In this document: positions 39,144 to 49,351 of the stretch, one piece after another
Position numbering within the stretch: the stretch's first letter is position 1
Layout of the letters: the number at the start of each line of letters is the position of its first letter
DNA from: Brassica napus
Lineage: Eukaryota > Streptophyta > Magnoliopsida > Brassicales > Brassicaceae
Length of the DNA stretch: 64,000 bases
Direction: 5' to 3'
NCBI RefSeq assembly: GCF_020379485.1
Contig: NC_063442.1
Coordinates: forward strand, 13,452,009-13,516,008
The notes under the pieces: generated by a model
The model's input: only the letters and a program-made list of their open reading frames with translations
Told to the model about the DNA's origin: nothing
Database searches by the model: none
Position numbers and translations under genes: made by a program

Positions 39144-39334
39144 TCTAAAAGGAAGGCAAAGTCAAGCTCGGGACTTTAAACAAGCTCACTTGGGAGGAAG
39201 TCCCATGCGTATCCTTGTATATATTGCATTGGTGTTTTTCATTTCTCATCTTATTGCATAAAAAAAAAAAAAGGAGAGAGAGAAGTTGTATGCAGGTACT
39301 TGATCGGTTCAGTTTTGAGAAGGAGTCGTGCGTG

Positions 39335-39716
39335 GGAGCGAGGTCTCACAGCGACACCTCGAGGTCGCTCCAGCTGGGAGCGAGGTTATGGGAGCGACAC
39401 CTAGAAGTCGCTCGCGGTTTCGTCGTTGTCTCGAGAAAACAATCACCTCAGAGCGAGGTCTCGGAGCGAGGTCGAAGGGTCGCTCCAGCTGGGAGCGACA
39501 TTATGGGAGCGACACCCTCACGTCGCTCGCGTTTTCGACGGAACGGGCACTCAAGAACTGACGCGGAGCGAGATTTCACAGCGACACCTCGAGGTCGCTC
39601 CAGCTCAGAGCGAGCTTTCTGGAGCGACACTCCGAGGTCGCTCGCGTTTTCATCAACTCGCGACGCGAGGAAACGCCTCGAGAGCGACCTCTCCCAGCGA
39701 GACCCTCACGTCGCTC
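39335..39716. repeat. Internal GAGCGAC/GTCGCTC module array
   Basis: A second block of the LTR heptamer modules, here mixed with GAGCGAG and CAGCGAC variants, between the end of pol and ORF-1. The spacing is similar (direct, direct, inverted), with gcgttttc after several inverted copies. Reading frames through it are chance products of the repeat. Confidence 0.8.
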
Positions 39717-39734
39717 CCGCACCGGTTCAGGTAA

Positions 39735-40417
39735 GTTTGCTAACTCTAAACCCCGGTTTAATTCAAGTAAACCGATCCTAACCACCCTAAACCGAACCAG
39801 ACGACCCTAAACCTACCCCAACCCCAGCGATTTCATCTCTCTCACTCTCCCCTCCTCTCACAAACTCACAAACTCTCTCCAAACTCACCCCCACCAAAAT
39901 TCCCAAAACTTCCTAAATTCTCACCCAAATCAACTAGTTCTTGTTTCTAAATCCAAGCTTTCGCCCCTGTAGTCTATTCCTCACCACCCTTTCACCATTT
40001 CCTTTCATCCAAAGCAAGGTATTGAGTTTTTAAATTCAAATTCGTAGGTCCATGAACCCTAGAATTTGAAAGTCGAAATTTGGTCATTTTCTTGCTAGAT
40101 TGTGGTGAAATAGACTAGGGAAAGCTTATCTATCAAGTTGGGTTGTTGAATTAAGGGTGAAATTGAGTTTAATTTGCACTTTGGCCAAATTAGGGTTCAT
40201 GGATTTGGGGGAATTTTGAATTTGACCTTAATTGGGTGTGTTTGCGGGTGTTTTAGATGCGTTAAGATGTCACATTGTTGCATTGTGCTGAACTTGAGTT
40301 TAAACTGAGAAATTCATTTGTTAAGTTCATTCTTGCAAAATGTTCGCTTGCAAAGTCTTCTTTTTCTTCACTTCCATCTACTTATCCCTTTCCAAGTTTG
40401 TAACTTTTCAGGTGAAA
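39735..40417 (+). promoter_or_regulatory. Putative leader and intron of the Athila ORF-1 transcript
   Basis: A pyrimidine-rich segment (ctctctcactctcccctcc and similar, about 39835-40010) resembles a plant 5' leader. It is followed by a possible donor (caaggtattg, about 40017) and, just before the ORF-1 ATG, by a strong acceptor (taacttttcag, then gtgaaaATGG, about 40410). This suggests a separate or spliced transcript for ORF-1. Inference only. Confidence 0.4.
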
Positions 40418-42304
40418 ATGGTTAAGAAGACAAAGGGCAGGTTGGAAGCTGAGAGGCAAGAAGCCGAAAGTCAAGAGTTTGCACAAAGAGGAAAAGCTTT
40501 AACCAGCGAGCCAACTGGCTCAGGAACGCAGCGGACTGTGCGACAACAGACGTTGGCTGCAAGGAAATCGAAAGAACACGAGAAGAGGGCAGGGAAAAGT
40601 GTAGCGGTTCCCACCCATGAGGAAGGTGAAACTGAGAGTGATGATGAGCCAGCACCTACGAAGAAAGCCAAGATGTCAAAGGGCAAAGGGGTTGCTGTTG
40701 ATCGAGATAGGGCGAAAACTCCATCTGTAGAGGAGCTGTACGATCATTTGAAGGATGGAGTCACCTGGGTTCCAACAAGGTTCGCCGACCTCAACCTACT
40801 GAAGGAGTTGGGTCTAGACTCTGATATTGAGGCAATGCTGGGGCATTTGAAGATGCCGAAACTCCTCACCATGGCTTATCCTTTCTACAAGGATGTCACT
40901 TGTCAGTTCCTCTCCTCTCTTGTGGTCACTTACCACGACACGGCGCATGTGAGGCAAGGATGGGGAAAAATCAGCTTCAAGGTCAATGGAAGAGAGTACA
41001 ACATGAACTTCAAAGACATTGGGAGAGTGATGGGGTTCCAAGACCTAGAAGACCACTCCCTTCCCAAATGTGAAAACCTTCCCACAGAGCTTTGGAAGTT
41101 GATCACTGGAAACAGACACTCCACCGGGGCTGACAAGAACTCACACATCCGACACCCGTCTGTACGCTACCTCCACACATTGCTAGTCCATGCTTTCTAC
41201 CCACGGAAGCAAGCTGGTAATGTTACTGAGGAAGACATGCGACTGCTCTGCCCTGCTATCCGTCCCTACACTCAACCCGGAGTGTTACCCCTTCCCAGCA
41301 CTGATATCTATGCTACATTTGGGGTGGTCAGTTTCTTCGTGGGCCGTCTCGAACACTACAGAGACTGGGCGTGGTACACCACTGATTCGCGCCCAAAGAT
41401 AGGGATAGGCGGAATGATCACACCACTGCTCCAATTTCTGAATGTTCCCTTGGGAAAGGACGCATCGGGGCCTAGGTTCATTGATGGCACCTACTTGAGG
41501 ATTGCCACCTATTTCAGTGGGATGTACGGGAAAGACTACGTCTACCACTACTACTTGTACGGCAAGCCAGTCGAGGTGGTTCTTCCAAACCGGAACCTGA
41601 CGAGTTTAGAGATACCTGGAGCTATCAGCTTCAACATTCCCCAGGAATACTTTCTTGGAGAACACGGGCCTCTCGATCCAATTCAAGCAGCTCCATCAAG
41701 GAGAAGGAGTGTCCCCGTGCAACCTGAACCACCTGTAGCAGACACCCCTGAGCATATTTATGGACCTCCGCGCTACTACTTCAAGCCCCATGACGGAGTC
41801 CTTCCTCCTGGAGCTCTCCGTGATGCTCATGACCACATTGGTCGCCTCCAGCGATGGAACAAAGCTCAGGACAGAACGATAGAAAAGCTCAAGGATAAGT
41901 GCAAGGCACTCAGCAAGACCGTGAAGAAGCAGGCAAAGACTTCAGCAAAGTTCATGAAGAAAGTAGCTGATGTTTTAACTAGGGGAGGAATAGCTGGATG
42001 TAGCTCAGCTGATTTCGCTTTCGCGAACACCTCAAACCCCCAACCTCCACCCCCGCCTGATGCTCTTGGTTTCCCCCTCACTGCTGCGCAGCTTCAGCGT
42101 AAGTGGAGAAACCCACCCACTCAACCTTCCACTTCCGGCAACAAATCCCCATCCCTTGCTTCTTCAGATAGTGAGGACGAGATTGACGAGGTTGAGAGCC
42201 AGCCATGGTATGGAGGCTCCGGTACAGCATCCGGTGGGTACTACACCACCTTCCCTCCTGACGACGACGATGCTGGGGCATCTGCCCCTACCTACTATCC
42301 ATAG
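40418..42304 (+). CDS. Athila ORF-1 family protein (env-position ORF)
   Basis: 628-residue protein typical of Athila elements (Arabidopsis retrotransposon ORF-1 family), placed where a retrovirus has env. Its function is not established. The start at 40418 (MVKKTKGRLEAERQ) follows a probable splice acceptor; the frame is open upstream to 40340. A basic, Lys-rich N-terminus (KKAKMSKGKG near residue 85) looks like a nuclear signal. The conserved core follows, with YPFYKDVTCQFLSSL, GREYNMNFKDIGRVMGF, IRHPSVRYLHTLL and YLRIATYFSGMYGKDYVY. A coiled-coil-like stretch (RTIEKLKDKCKALSKTVKK) and a Pro/Ser/acidic tail end the protein. No clear transmembrane anchor, which argues against an envelope role. 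Intact frame. Confidence 0.85.
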   Translation: MVKKTKGRLEAERQEAESQEFAQRGKALTSEPTGSGTQRTVRQQTLAARKSKEHEKRAGKSVAVPTHEEGETESDDEPAPTKKAKMSKGKGVAVDRDRAKTPSVEELYDHLKDGVTWVPTRFADLNLLKELGLDSDIEAMLGHLKMPKLLTMAYPFYKDVTCQFLSSLVVTYHDTAHVRQGWGKISFKVNGREYNMNFKDIGRVMGFQDLEDHSLPKCENLPTELWKLITGNRHSTGADKNSHIRHPSVRYLHTLLVHAFYPRKQAGNVTEEDMRLLCPAIRPYTQPGVLPLPSTDIYATFGVVSFFVGRLEHYRDWAWYTTDSRPKIGIGGMITPLLQFLNVPLGKDASGPRFIDGTYLRIATYFSGMYGKDYVYHYYLYGKPVEVVLPNRNLTSLEIPGAISFNIPQEYFLGEHGPLDPIQAAPSRRRSVPVQPEPPVADTPEHIYGPPRYYFKPHDGVLPPGALRDAHDHIGRLQRWNKAQDRTIEKLKDKCKALSKTVKKQAKTSAKFMKKVADVLTRGGIAGCSSADFAFANTSNPQPPPPPDALGFPLTAAQLQRKWRNPPTQPSTSGNKSPSLASSDSEDEIDEVESQPWYGGSGTASGGYYTTFPPDDDDAGASAPTYYP

Positions 42305-43817
42305 GAGGTACTTCTCTCACTCCCTTGTATATATCATTTCATTCCTGCATATTAGTTTTCTTCTCGGTATCTCCTTCTTTCTTTGACAACACAGAGACTG
42401 TGTAACTCAAGTTTGGGGGAGGTACCAAGCATTTGATCATGTTTGCTTTGATTGTGTTTCATTTGAGTCATGCATTGCACGCCTATTTGCATAAAAAAAA
42501 AAAAAAGGATTTTTCATTTAGTTTGCATCATTTGCACCATTAGGAGAGTCTAGAGCATATAGGTTGCATTCACTTGCATAGGGAGCAATGATTTTAAATG
42601 CCTTGTAAAGAACACTACGTTGCACCATTGAGTAGCCATGCACCTCTCGAAAAGACTTGTATGTTTCGAGCCTTGAAAACTCTTCTTGAAACTTGTTGAT
42701 TGCTGAAACTCAGTCTTTGAAGCCAACTACAACCTTATTTGAACTGAATGAACTTAATACTTCTTGCTTAGGGTCCTTTGTGTACTGAGTCATGGCTATA
42801 CACACTTGAGTTGTCACATCTTTTATGCCAATCTTTTTGACAAACTCTAGTGGTAGACCACTCCCAAAACCTTTCCTTCCTTTTAAGCTTTCATTGTTTG
42901 ATGAGTGAGGCCTTCTTCGGAAAGTCTTACATGCGCATAATGTTGAGAGTATCGGGAACGACAATGCTTGATCTTCATTTTTGCTAGATTGGACACTCTA
43001 TTGTCTAGCTATAGGTGGGAGGGCGAGTGTTGTGATCATGATTTGGGAGAAATGAAAAGTAAAAATGGATAGACTCTTTGTGCTTAAGTGAATTGATTTT
43101 CTGGGATAAGTAGAGAACCTCTAGCTCTAGTTTTGAAAAGTCTTGGCCCCCAACCTAAAAAAAATAAAAAAAAAAAAAAAGAAAGAAAAGAAATCGAAAA
43201 AAAAAAGAGAAAAGAAAGAAAAGGGGGCTAGCAAAGTTGTTAAGAGCTAAGAAATGTTTTGAGGTTGTAGAAAAATCCCTTGTAGATTTCAAAAAGGAAG
43301 AGTTAAAGTTCTTAAGATCCTTTGGTGAGAGATGTGAGTTGGGTTTGACATTTGGGAATGATTGTGTAATTGTATGTTTGGGAAAAGGGTAGAACAATGG
43401 AGATTGAGCATTGTATGCATGAGTTGGTCCCTTTCTTAGATATATTATGTGCAATGTCAAGGCTACTTGTTTTGAGAGTAAACCACCTTAAAGATCATAT
43501 GTTTTGAACCTCTTGAATCACTTGAATAAAAGCCTTCCCTTACCCAACCAAATGACTTGGACCAATCGACCATTTGCAAGAATTCACCTGATGTTTTGTG
43601 CTTAATGAATGTGATAGTTGGTTGATTTGAATGTGTGGATGCTTGATGATGAGTGTAGAGACAAAAGGATTTGAATAGGCCTAGAGAAGCTAGAGTGTAA
43701 TAAGAGAGTGTGCTAATTATATTTGCTAGTTGTGTTTCTTTTGGCTATGAGCTCCCACCTTCAAACCTCTCTCCTTGCAAGTTCTAGAAAGTTCACTTGA
43801 GGACAAGTAAAAGAACA
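42305..43817. other. Long 3' non-coding region of the Athila element
   Basis: 1.5 kb without supported ORFs. It contains an internal polypurine-like sequence (caagtttgggggagg, about 42408-42423) nearly identical to the real tract before the 3' LTR, and an A/G-rich low-complexity stretch (about 43155-43225). Confidence 0.7.
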
Positions 43818-43830
43818 AGTTTGGGGGAGT
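43818..43830 (+). promoter_or_regulatory. Polypurine tract
   Basis: Aagtttgggggag immediately before the 3' LTR start (43831), the expected primer for plus-strand DNA synthesis. Confidence 0.8.
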
Positions 43831-45294
43831 TGATATCTTGCATATTTACATTGTTTTATCCATTTATTCATGTGCATTTTCATCATATAGTTTAGGATTT
43901 AGCCATGTCTAGGTTGCATTTTGCATACATATGTCTCTATCAGGTAGTTGAGCACCACATGGAGTTTCTGGAGACATTTGAGTGCATTTGGAGCTCAAAA
44001 GGAGGTGATTAGAGTGAGCTTTGGACGAGCACTGCTGGAGCGACCTCTCGGAGCGACGGCATGAGGTCGCTGTGCACCACATCCCGGAGCGACTCATCCA
44101 GAGCGACACAGCAAGGTCGCTCGCGTTTTCATCACTGGGAGACGCGAGAACAAGCTCGGAGCGACCTTCCAGAGCGACGTGCTGAAGTCGCTCCCGAAGC
44201 TTGGAGCGACGTCCCAGAGCGACAGGAAGAAGTCGCTCGCGAATTCACCACCCGGAGACGCGAGAACAAGCCCGGAGCGACCTCTCGCAGCGACACAGCG
44301 AGGTCGCTCCCGAAGCTTGGAGCGACTTGTCGGAGCGACAGTCTGAGGTCGCTCCGTGTTTTGTTTCTGCTCGAACTTGTGTTTTCTCAAGGGCATTTTG
44401 GTCATTTCATTATGCACGTTTTTATTTTCTAAACCTATGTTTTATTACTCTGTAAGCCACCAGGGGGAGGATCATTTTTTTCTTAGAAAAACCACCAAAA
44501 ACCTTTGGAAAGTGATCTCTTTGAATCAATTGATCAGTTTTATTATTGAAATTCTGTGTTCTTATTTATATTTTGTGTTTCTCTGCATGATTAATCTGAA
44601 ATCCACCATGGGTTTAAGAGGAATCATGGAGATTAGTGAGTAATCACCTTTTGAATTCATGGGTTAGGGAGATTAAGGGTGATTAGGTTAGAACTAGGAT
44701 GTTTTAGTGTAGATCATTCATATTGCCTTGCTAGTAGAGTGAACATAAAGCATCTTCTGAGTTGGCCACTCAGTTGTTGATCCTTAGGCATTTCTCACCC
44801 GAAAGGTGTTCGATGAAATGCCCGAGATAACTCTCCTAGACTTTTAGCATACCTTGCCAAAGACATTTGTTGTTAAAGATGCTAAGATAGCTAATAGACT
44901 TGTTAGTAATGATTGCTTTCATATATTCAACCAAAGACATTTGATGCTTGAATTGTGTTAAGTAAATGAACATTCATCTAGACATAGAGTTTGTTTAGGA
45001 TTGTGTCTAAGCTTAAGGTTAATAGATTGATTGATCGTTTGCCATCTTTAGTTCGAGGCTTGATCACCCGATGTCTAATCCCTATATCCATGAGTTCTCT
45101 TTTCCAATAGTTAAGAAAGTATCGTTTAGTTATTCCTATTAATTAGTCATAGTTAAAAACCCATCTAAATCATTGGTTGCACTTAGATTAAGTGATTACT
45201 TGCATTCTCGGTGCTTTAGTATCTCTCAGAACTGGTTCGACAATCATTTATACTACAGCATTTGTCTTAGGAGCCTTGAAAACTCCTAACATCA
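43831..45294 (+). repeat. 3' LTR
   Basis: 1464 bp, same ends and same internal GAGCGAC array (about 44032-44354) as the 5' LTR. The visible difference is a 2-bp shorter T-rich run near 44475. Followed by the target duplication ATTAT. Confidence 0.95.
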
Positions 45295-45299
45295 ATTAT

Positions 45300-46110
45300 A
45301 TTTGTGACTATTGTTCGTGATGTATGACTATGATCACTATGATTCATGTATTGAAAATATAACTGATCTTCATAATTGTTCATTGTTACATTAGTCTAAT
45401 TGAATCTTTTCGAATATTTCTGATATTTTGAGCAATTGTTCGTGCTATATAACTTTGAATCCTTAACCAAGTTTGTAGAAATGGGTGTTTTAACCTCCTA
45501 TGTATCTATTCCATTAACATATAAACTTTAGCTGTAAAGTTTATATTAATGGACAATAGAAATCAAAATATACGGAAAAAGAAAGGTATAAAGAAAGACT
45601 GCTTTTTGGTTGACAAAAAAGATTGCTTTTTAATGAGTTTTTATTATGTCTTTCGTTATGATATAAATCTCACGAATTTCAGGGTAATCTTTAAAACATC
45701 CATAGTATTTATATTTGTTAAAATATGGAATATATGAAATATGGTGGTATATTTAATTTAAATGTTAAATTTTGTGTGCACGTAAGATCTGATTATCTGC
45801 ATAAAGTAATAATATACTCTATCCTATTACCGAACTAGAAGGCTTAAATTTGGACAATCAATATTTCAAATAATGTTATTATCTAATTAGCCCGTAGTTT
45901 CTTTTTAAATTTTAAATGTCCATATAAAATATCACCATTTTTATTTTAGATAAGACTCAAAAATATGTTATATATAACAAATCACAACTCAAATAATACA
46001 AACCTAATATAAGAATATAACCAACACATAAAGTTGAAATAATGAAGTAAAATATAAATGCAATTTTTTTTTATATTTTCATTCCGCACAAAGTGCGGAT
46101 TATCATCTAG
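45300..46110 (+). mobile_element. 3' part of a Helitron split by the LTR element
   Basis: Ends with a hairpin (ccgcacaaagtgcgg, 46084-46098), attatcat and CTAG (46107-46110) followed by T, a typical Helitron 3' terminus. The 5' part must lie left of the LTR retrotransposon, perhaps starting near 30603. No coding sequence. Confidence 0.65.
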
Positions 46111-46244
46111 TTCACATTAAAATTGTTGCCGGTGCAAATGGTGGTTGTGCACTTTCCAGCATAGGCATATTTGAAATGTTAATAAGAAGACAAATCCATT
46201 AGTTTTTTTTTCGGGGAAGGGGGGTGGTCAAACCTACAAATTCA

Positions 46245-46989
46245 TCTCCTAGACTATATTTGTGAAGTGATTTTGCCACATATCCTTTTACAATCATTTT
46301 TACAAAATAAATGATGACATGACTAACAAGATTGATGACATGACTTATAGTTAATATGACATGGACAATCACATTTTTTACCCAAATATATTTTTGGTAA
46401 AATTTATAGAAGATGACAATAACTAATACATTACATTTAATGTTGATTTATATTTAAGAAGTTTAACAAAAATATGGTAATAATTCATAAATCATCACTA
46501 AAATAAATATATTGAAATATGCATTATAAATTTCGAAATAAATTATTTAATTGTATTTTTATAATTATACAATTTTTATTACTAATATTTTCAAAATTTT
46601 CTACATCTTTTTAAAAAATTTAATAAATTGTTAATCGTAATTTCATTAGTTTCTTTTAGATATCTACAAATTTTATAAATATTGTTTAGTTATAATTTTT
46701 AATCTATATGATTTTTAGCAATTTTATACAATTTGATTTAATATATTTAACCAAAATAAATAGATAAAAAATTATATAAGATTCGAATTTTAAATATATT
46801 ACATATATATTATTAAATGTAATTTAAAATAAAAAAAATCATTTTTTCTTAATTTTATGCTTAAATAATCAACTTTATATTAAATATTAGTCAAAAATAA
46901 TAAAATATATAATATTAATAAATTTCATTTTAAATATAATTTAACTTTTAAAAAATTTATCACTGCACATGGTGCAGGAAAACACCAAG
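46245..46989 (+). mobile_element. Probable short Helitron with mutated 3' end
   Basis: Starts TCTCCTAGACTATATTTGTG after an A. It ends with a small hairpin (ctgcacatggtgcag), gaaaacac and CAAG followed by T, where CTAG is expected. 745 bp, non-coding. Called from end structure only. Confidence 0.5.
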
Positions 46990-48720
46990 TTAGTTATATA
47001 TGGAATTGTCACCAATAATGAACAAATTGCACAACAATATTGTAAATATATGATATATTGAAACTTCTGCGTACATAGATTTGAATCCAACAAACATAAT
47101 TTTAATTTCTGATTACATAATTATTCCCAAGAATGCGCAAGAACAGTACGTATGATCAATCAACCTAATGGTATTATATATATATGTATATTTAGGAATT
47201 TTGTCACAAGTGTATATTTTAAAAGCATCATTACCAATTAAAGAGCAAGTAGGGATTTTGTAACTTTATATCTTTTACATTCATGAGGTTTACCGATAAA
47301 TGATCCCTATATGTAAAATATTTCCTCTGCTTTTAAATAATACATGTATTAGATTTTTTATAAATAATGAAAATTAATATTTAACTGTCAATGCATTAAT
47401 TTATAAAATTATAAAAAATTTCCCACAAATTCAAAGCAATAGTGATTCAATAAATTCAAAATTGTCAATTAACATTTTTTAAATTTAAAATTTATTATTA
47501 AAAATACATAAAAAAATCTAATACATTTATCTTTTGGAAACAAATAAAAATGGTAGAACATGCATTATTTAGAAACAGAAAGAGTATATAGACTCTGTTT
47601 GTTTCATCTTCTTTTGAATTAGCATGAAAATAGAAACATTTTTCTCACTAATCGAAGCCTTTTGTATTCTCTTTTGTCAAAAAGGATTAAAATAAGCGTT
47701 TACACTTTACTTACTTAGATCATGATTAACCTCAGTTTTTTAACTAGGGTTTTTAGATTCGGCTAAAAGACGGTTTTAGCTTTTTTTACATTTTAATTAA
47801 GAAAAACTAAGAACTGTCTGTTAAATAAGAGATATAAAAACCGTTTCTTACATGAAAAATGTAAAAAAAAGAAAAAAAATATCAAATCATGAGTTAAAAA
47901 CTCCGGCTAAGAGATATGGATTAATCATGCCCTTGGATCAAAATTAGAAGTCCCGTATATGCATGAAAGAAAAAGTATATGCAAAATGAAGTTGACAAAA
48001 ATAAGGAGGGATCAAATCATTTGATTTGACCACGATGGCTAAACACGTTAGATATAGTTGGGCAATCGCTACAACTAAGCAGCCGCACCTATTTTATGAT
48101 CAATTATTTGTATCATATTATAATAATAATTATTATTTTTGACAAAGATCATACTTATAATTATTTGATTTATTAAATTACTTGTAGTCTGTGTTCCAAA
48201 AAAAAAAAATTACTTGTAGTGAAATTATTTTAAAAGTTTCTTAAAGAAATGTTCACAACTCTTGGTTGCTTTGATTAAACAATGGGTTACGTAGACACTC
48301 TACGTTTATAAAACCTAAATAATCGATCGGCCTTAGGTTAGGTGGCCTTGAAAAGAAACAACTCTAGCAGATACTGTTTCTATTTTGAAAAGTAATTTAA
48401 AATAAGTAGATTATAAAAGTTGAAATAGTACAAGAGCTTTTTTGTTATAAAATATTTGCGCATTTATGAAAAAAATATCATAATAGTGTCATGTTTCAAA
48501 GTCAACGAAAATATTTCCAATTGCCTCAATCCCTCCATATTAGATGATGACATGTTCATGGATGTAAAGCTTGTAATGAAATTTGATTTAAACATTTACA
48601 CATGTAAGGAGATAAAATATTTAAGGCCGTGAAATATTAGTCCAAACAAATAAAATAAAAGTATTGTTAGAAAAGAAGATAAAAAATTAAAAATGATTTC
48701 CTATTTTTAAACCATTTATT
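46990..48720. other. AT-rich intergenic DNA with a probable MITE
   Basis: No gene seen. About 47719-47932 has imperfect inverted ends (gatcatgattaacc, and on the other strand gggcatgattaatcc) and could be a MITE of about 215 bp. The last few hundred bases before 48720 should contain the promoter of the epimerase gene. Confidence 0.4.
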
Positions 48721-48759
48721 TTAATATAAAAAAAAAACGTAACCGCAGCGATAGAGAAA

Positions 48760-49351
48760 GAGAGTCGCGGCTAGGTCGTAGTCGTGCCCTCGTTTTGCAG
48801 TTCACGTTTCCTCTCTTGAGTTTCGTCGTCTTCTTCCTCCTCTTCTTCTGTCGTCATATATTCTCTCTCTCTCTTCATCACTCTCTCTTACACGAGTTTC
48901 TCTCACACTGTGTTAATAAACATCGCGCGTTACGCATTCTAACCATCTTTCAAAGCCTTCCTCTTGTTTCTTGTCTTCTCACAAGTATCAGGTGAACAGA
49001 TCTCTCTCTATGTATTTTTTTTTTTTTTTTGTAAAATATCTCTGTATGTATTATTCCGACGATTATATATATAGCTTAATCTTTTAAGATCATCAATTTT
49101 TTTGTCCACTCTGTTATCATGTTTTCACTCATTTTTTTGGCTTTAGTCTCAAGTCTCTGTTTGAGAAACAGAGCAATTTTGAAGTCTTTCAATGCTAACT
49201 TTGTTTGGAGTCAGAAATCAACGAAGAAGCTCAAGACCTTTGTCTGTAGGAGGTAGATAGACTATTAACAGGTTTTTTTTTTCATCGTTCCATGTTTCAG
49301 AGAAAAGAGGCTTCTGATTTTGGTTTTCTTTTTCCTTTTCTAAATGCAGAT
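48760..49351 (+). promoter_or_regulatory. 5' leader and leader intron of the epimerase gene
   Basis: A pyrimidine-rich stretch (ctcttcttctgtcg, ctctctctctc) ends at a plausible donor (atcag followed by gtgaac, about 48990). An acceptor (aaatgcag, 49349) lies two bases before the start codon. This indicates an intron in the 5' untranslated region. Inferred from splice motifs only. Confidence 0.5.

Larger units (their letters stand above)
31912..45299 (+). mobile_element. Complete Athila-like Ty3/gypsy LTR retrotransposon
   Basis: 13,378-bp element (31917-45294) flanked by the 5-bp target duplication ATTAT (31912-31916 and 45295-45299). LTRs of 1466 and 1464 bp begin TGATATC and end ACATCA. 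Order: 5' LTR, primer site, gag-protease-RT, rest of pol, a GAGCGAC repeat block, Athila ORF-1, a long 3' non-coding region, polypurine tract, 3' LTR. In every stretch compared the LTRs are identical except for a 2-bp length difference near 32560/44475, so insertion was recent. A single frameshift in RT disrupts pol. Confidence 0.95.

Noticed and set aside
39215..39781. 188-residue ORF between pol and ORF-1
   Set aside because: It is a translation of the internal GAGCGAC array with no domain, and several frames are open for the same reason.
43155..43460. Minus-strand ORF of 101 residues ending in poly-Phe
   Set aside because: It arises from the A-rich tract in the 3' part of the Athila element; no domain or conservation cue.
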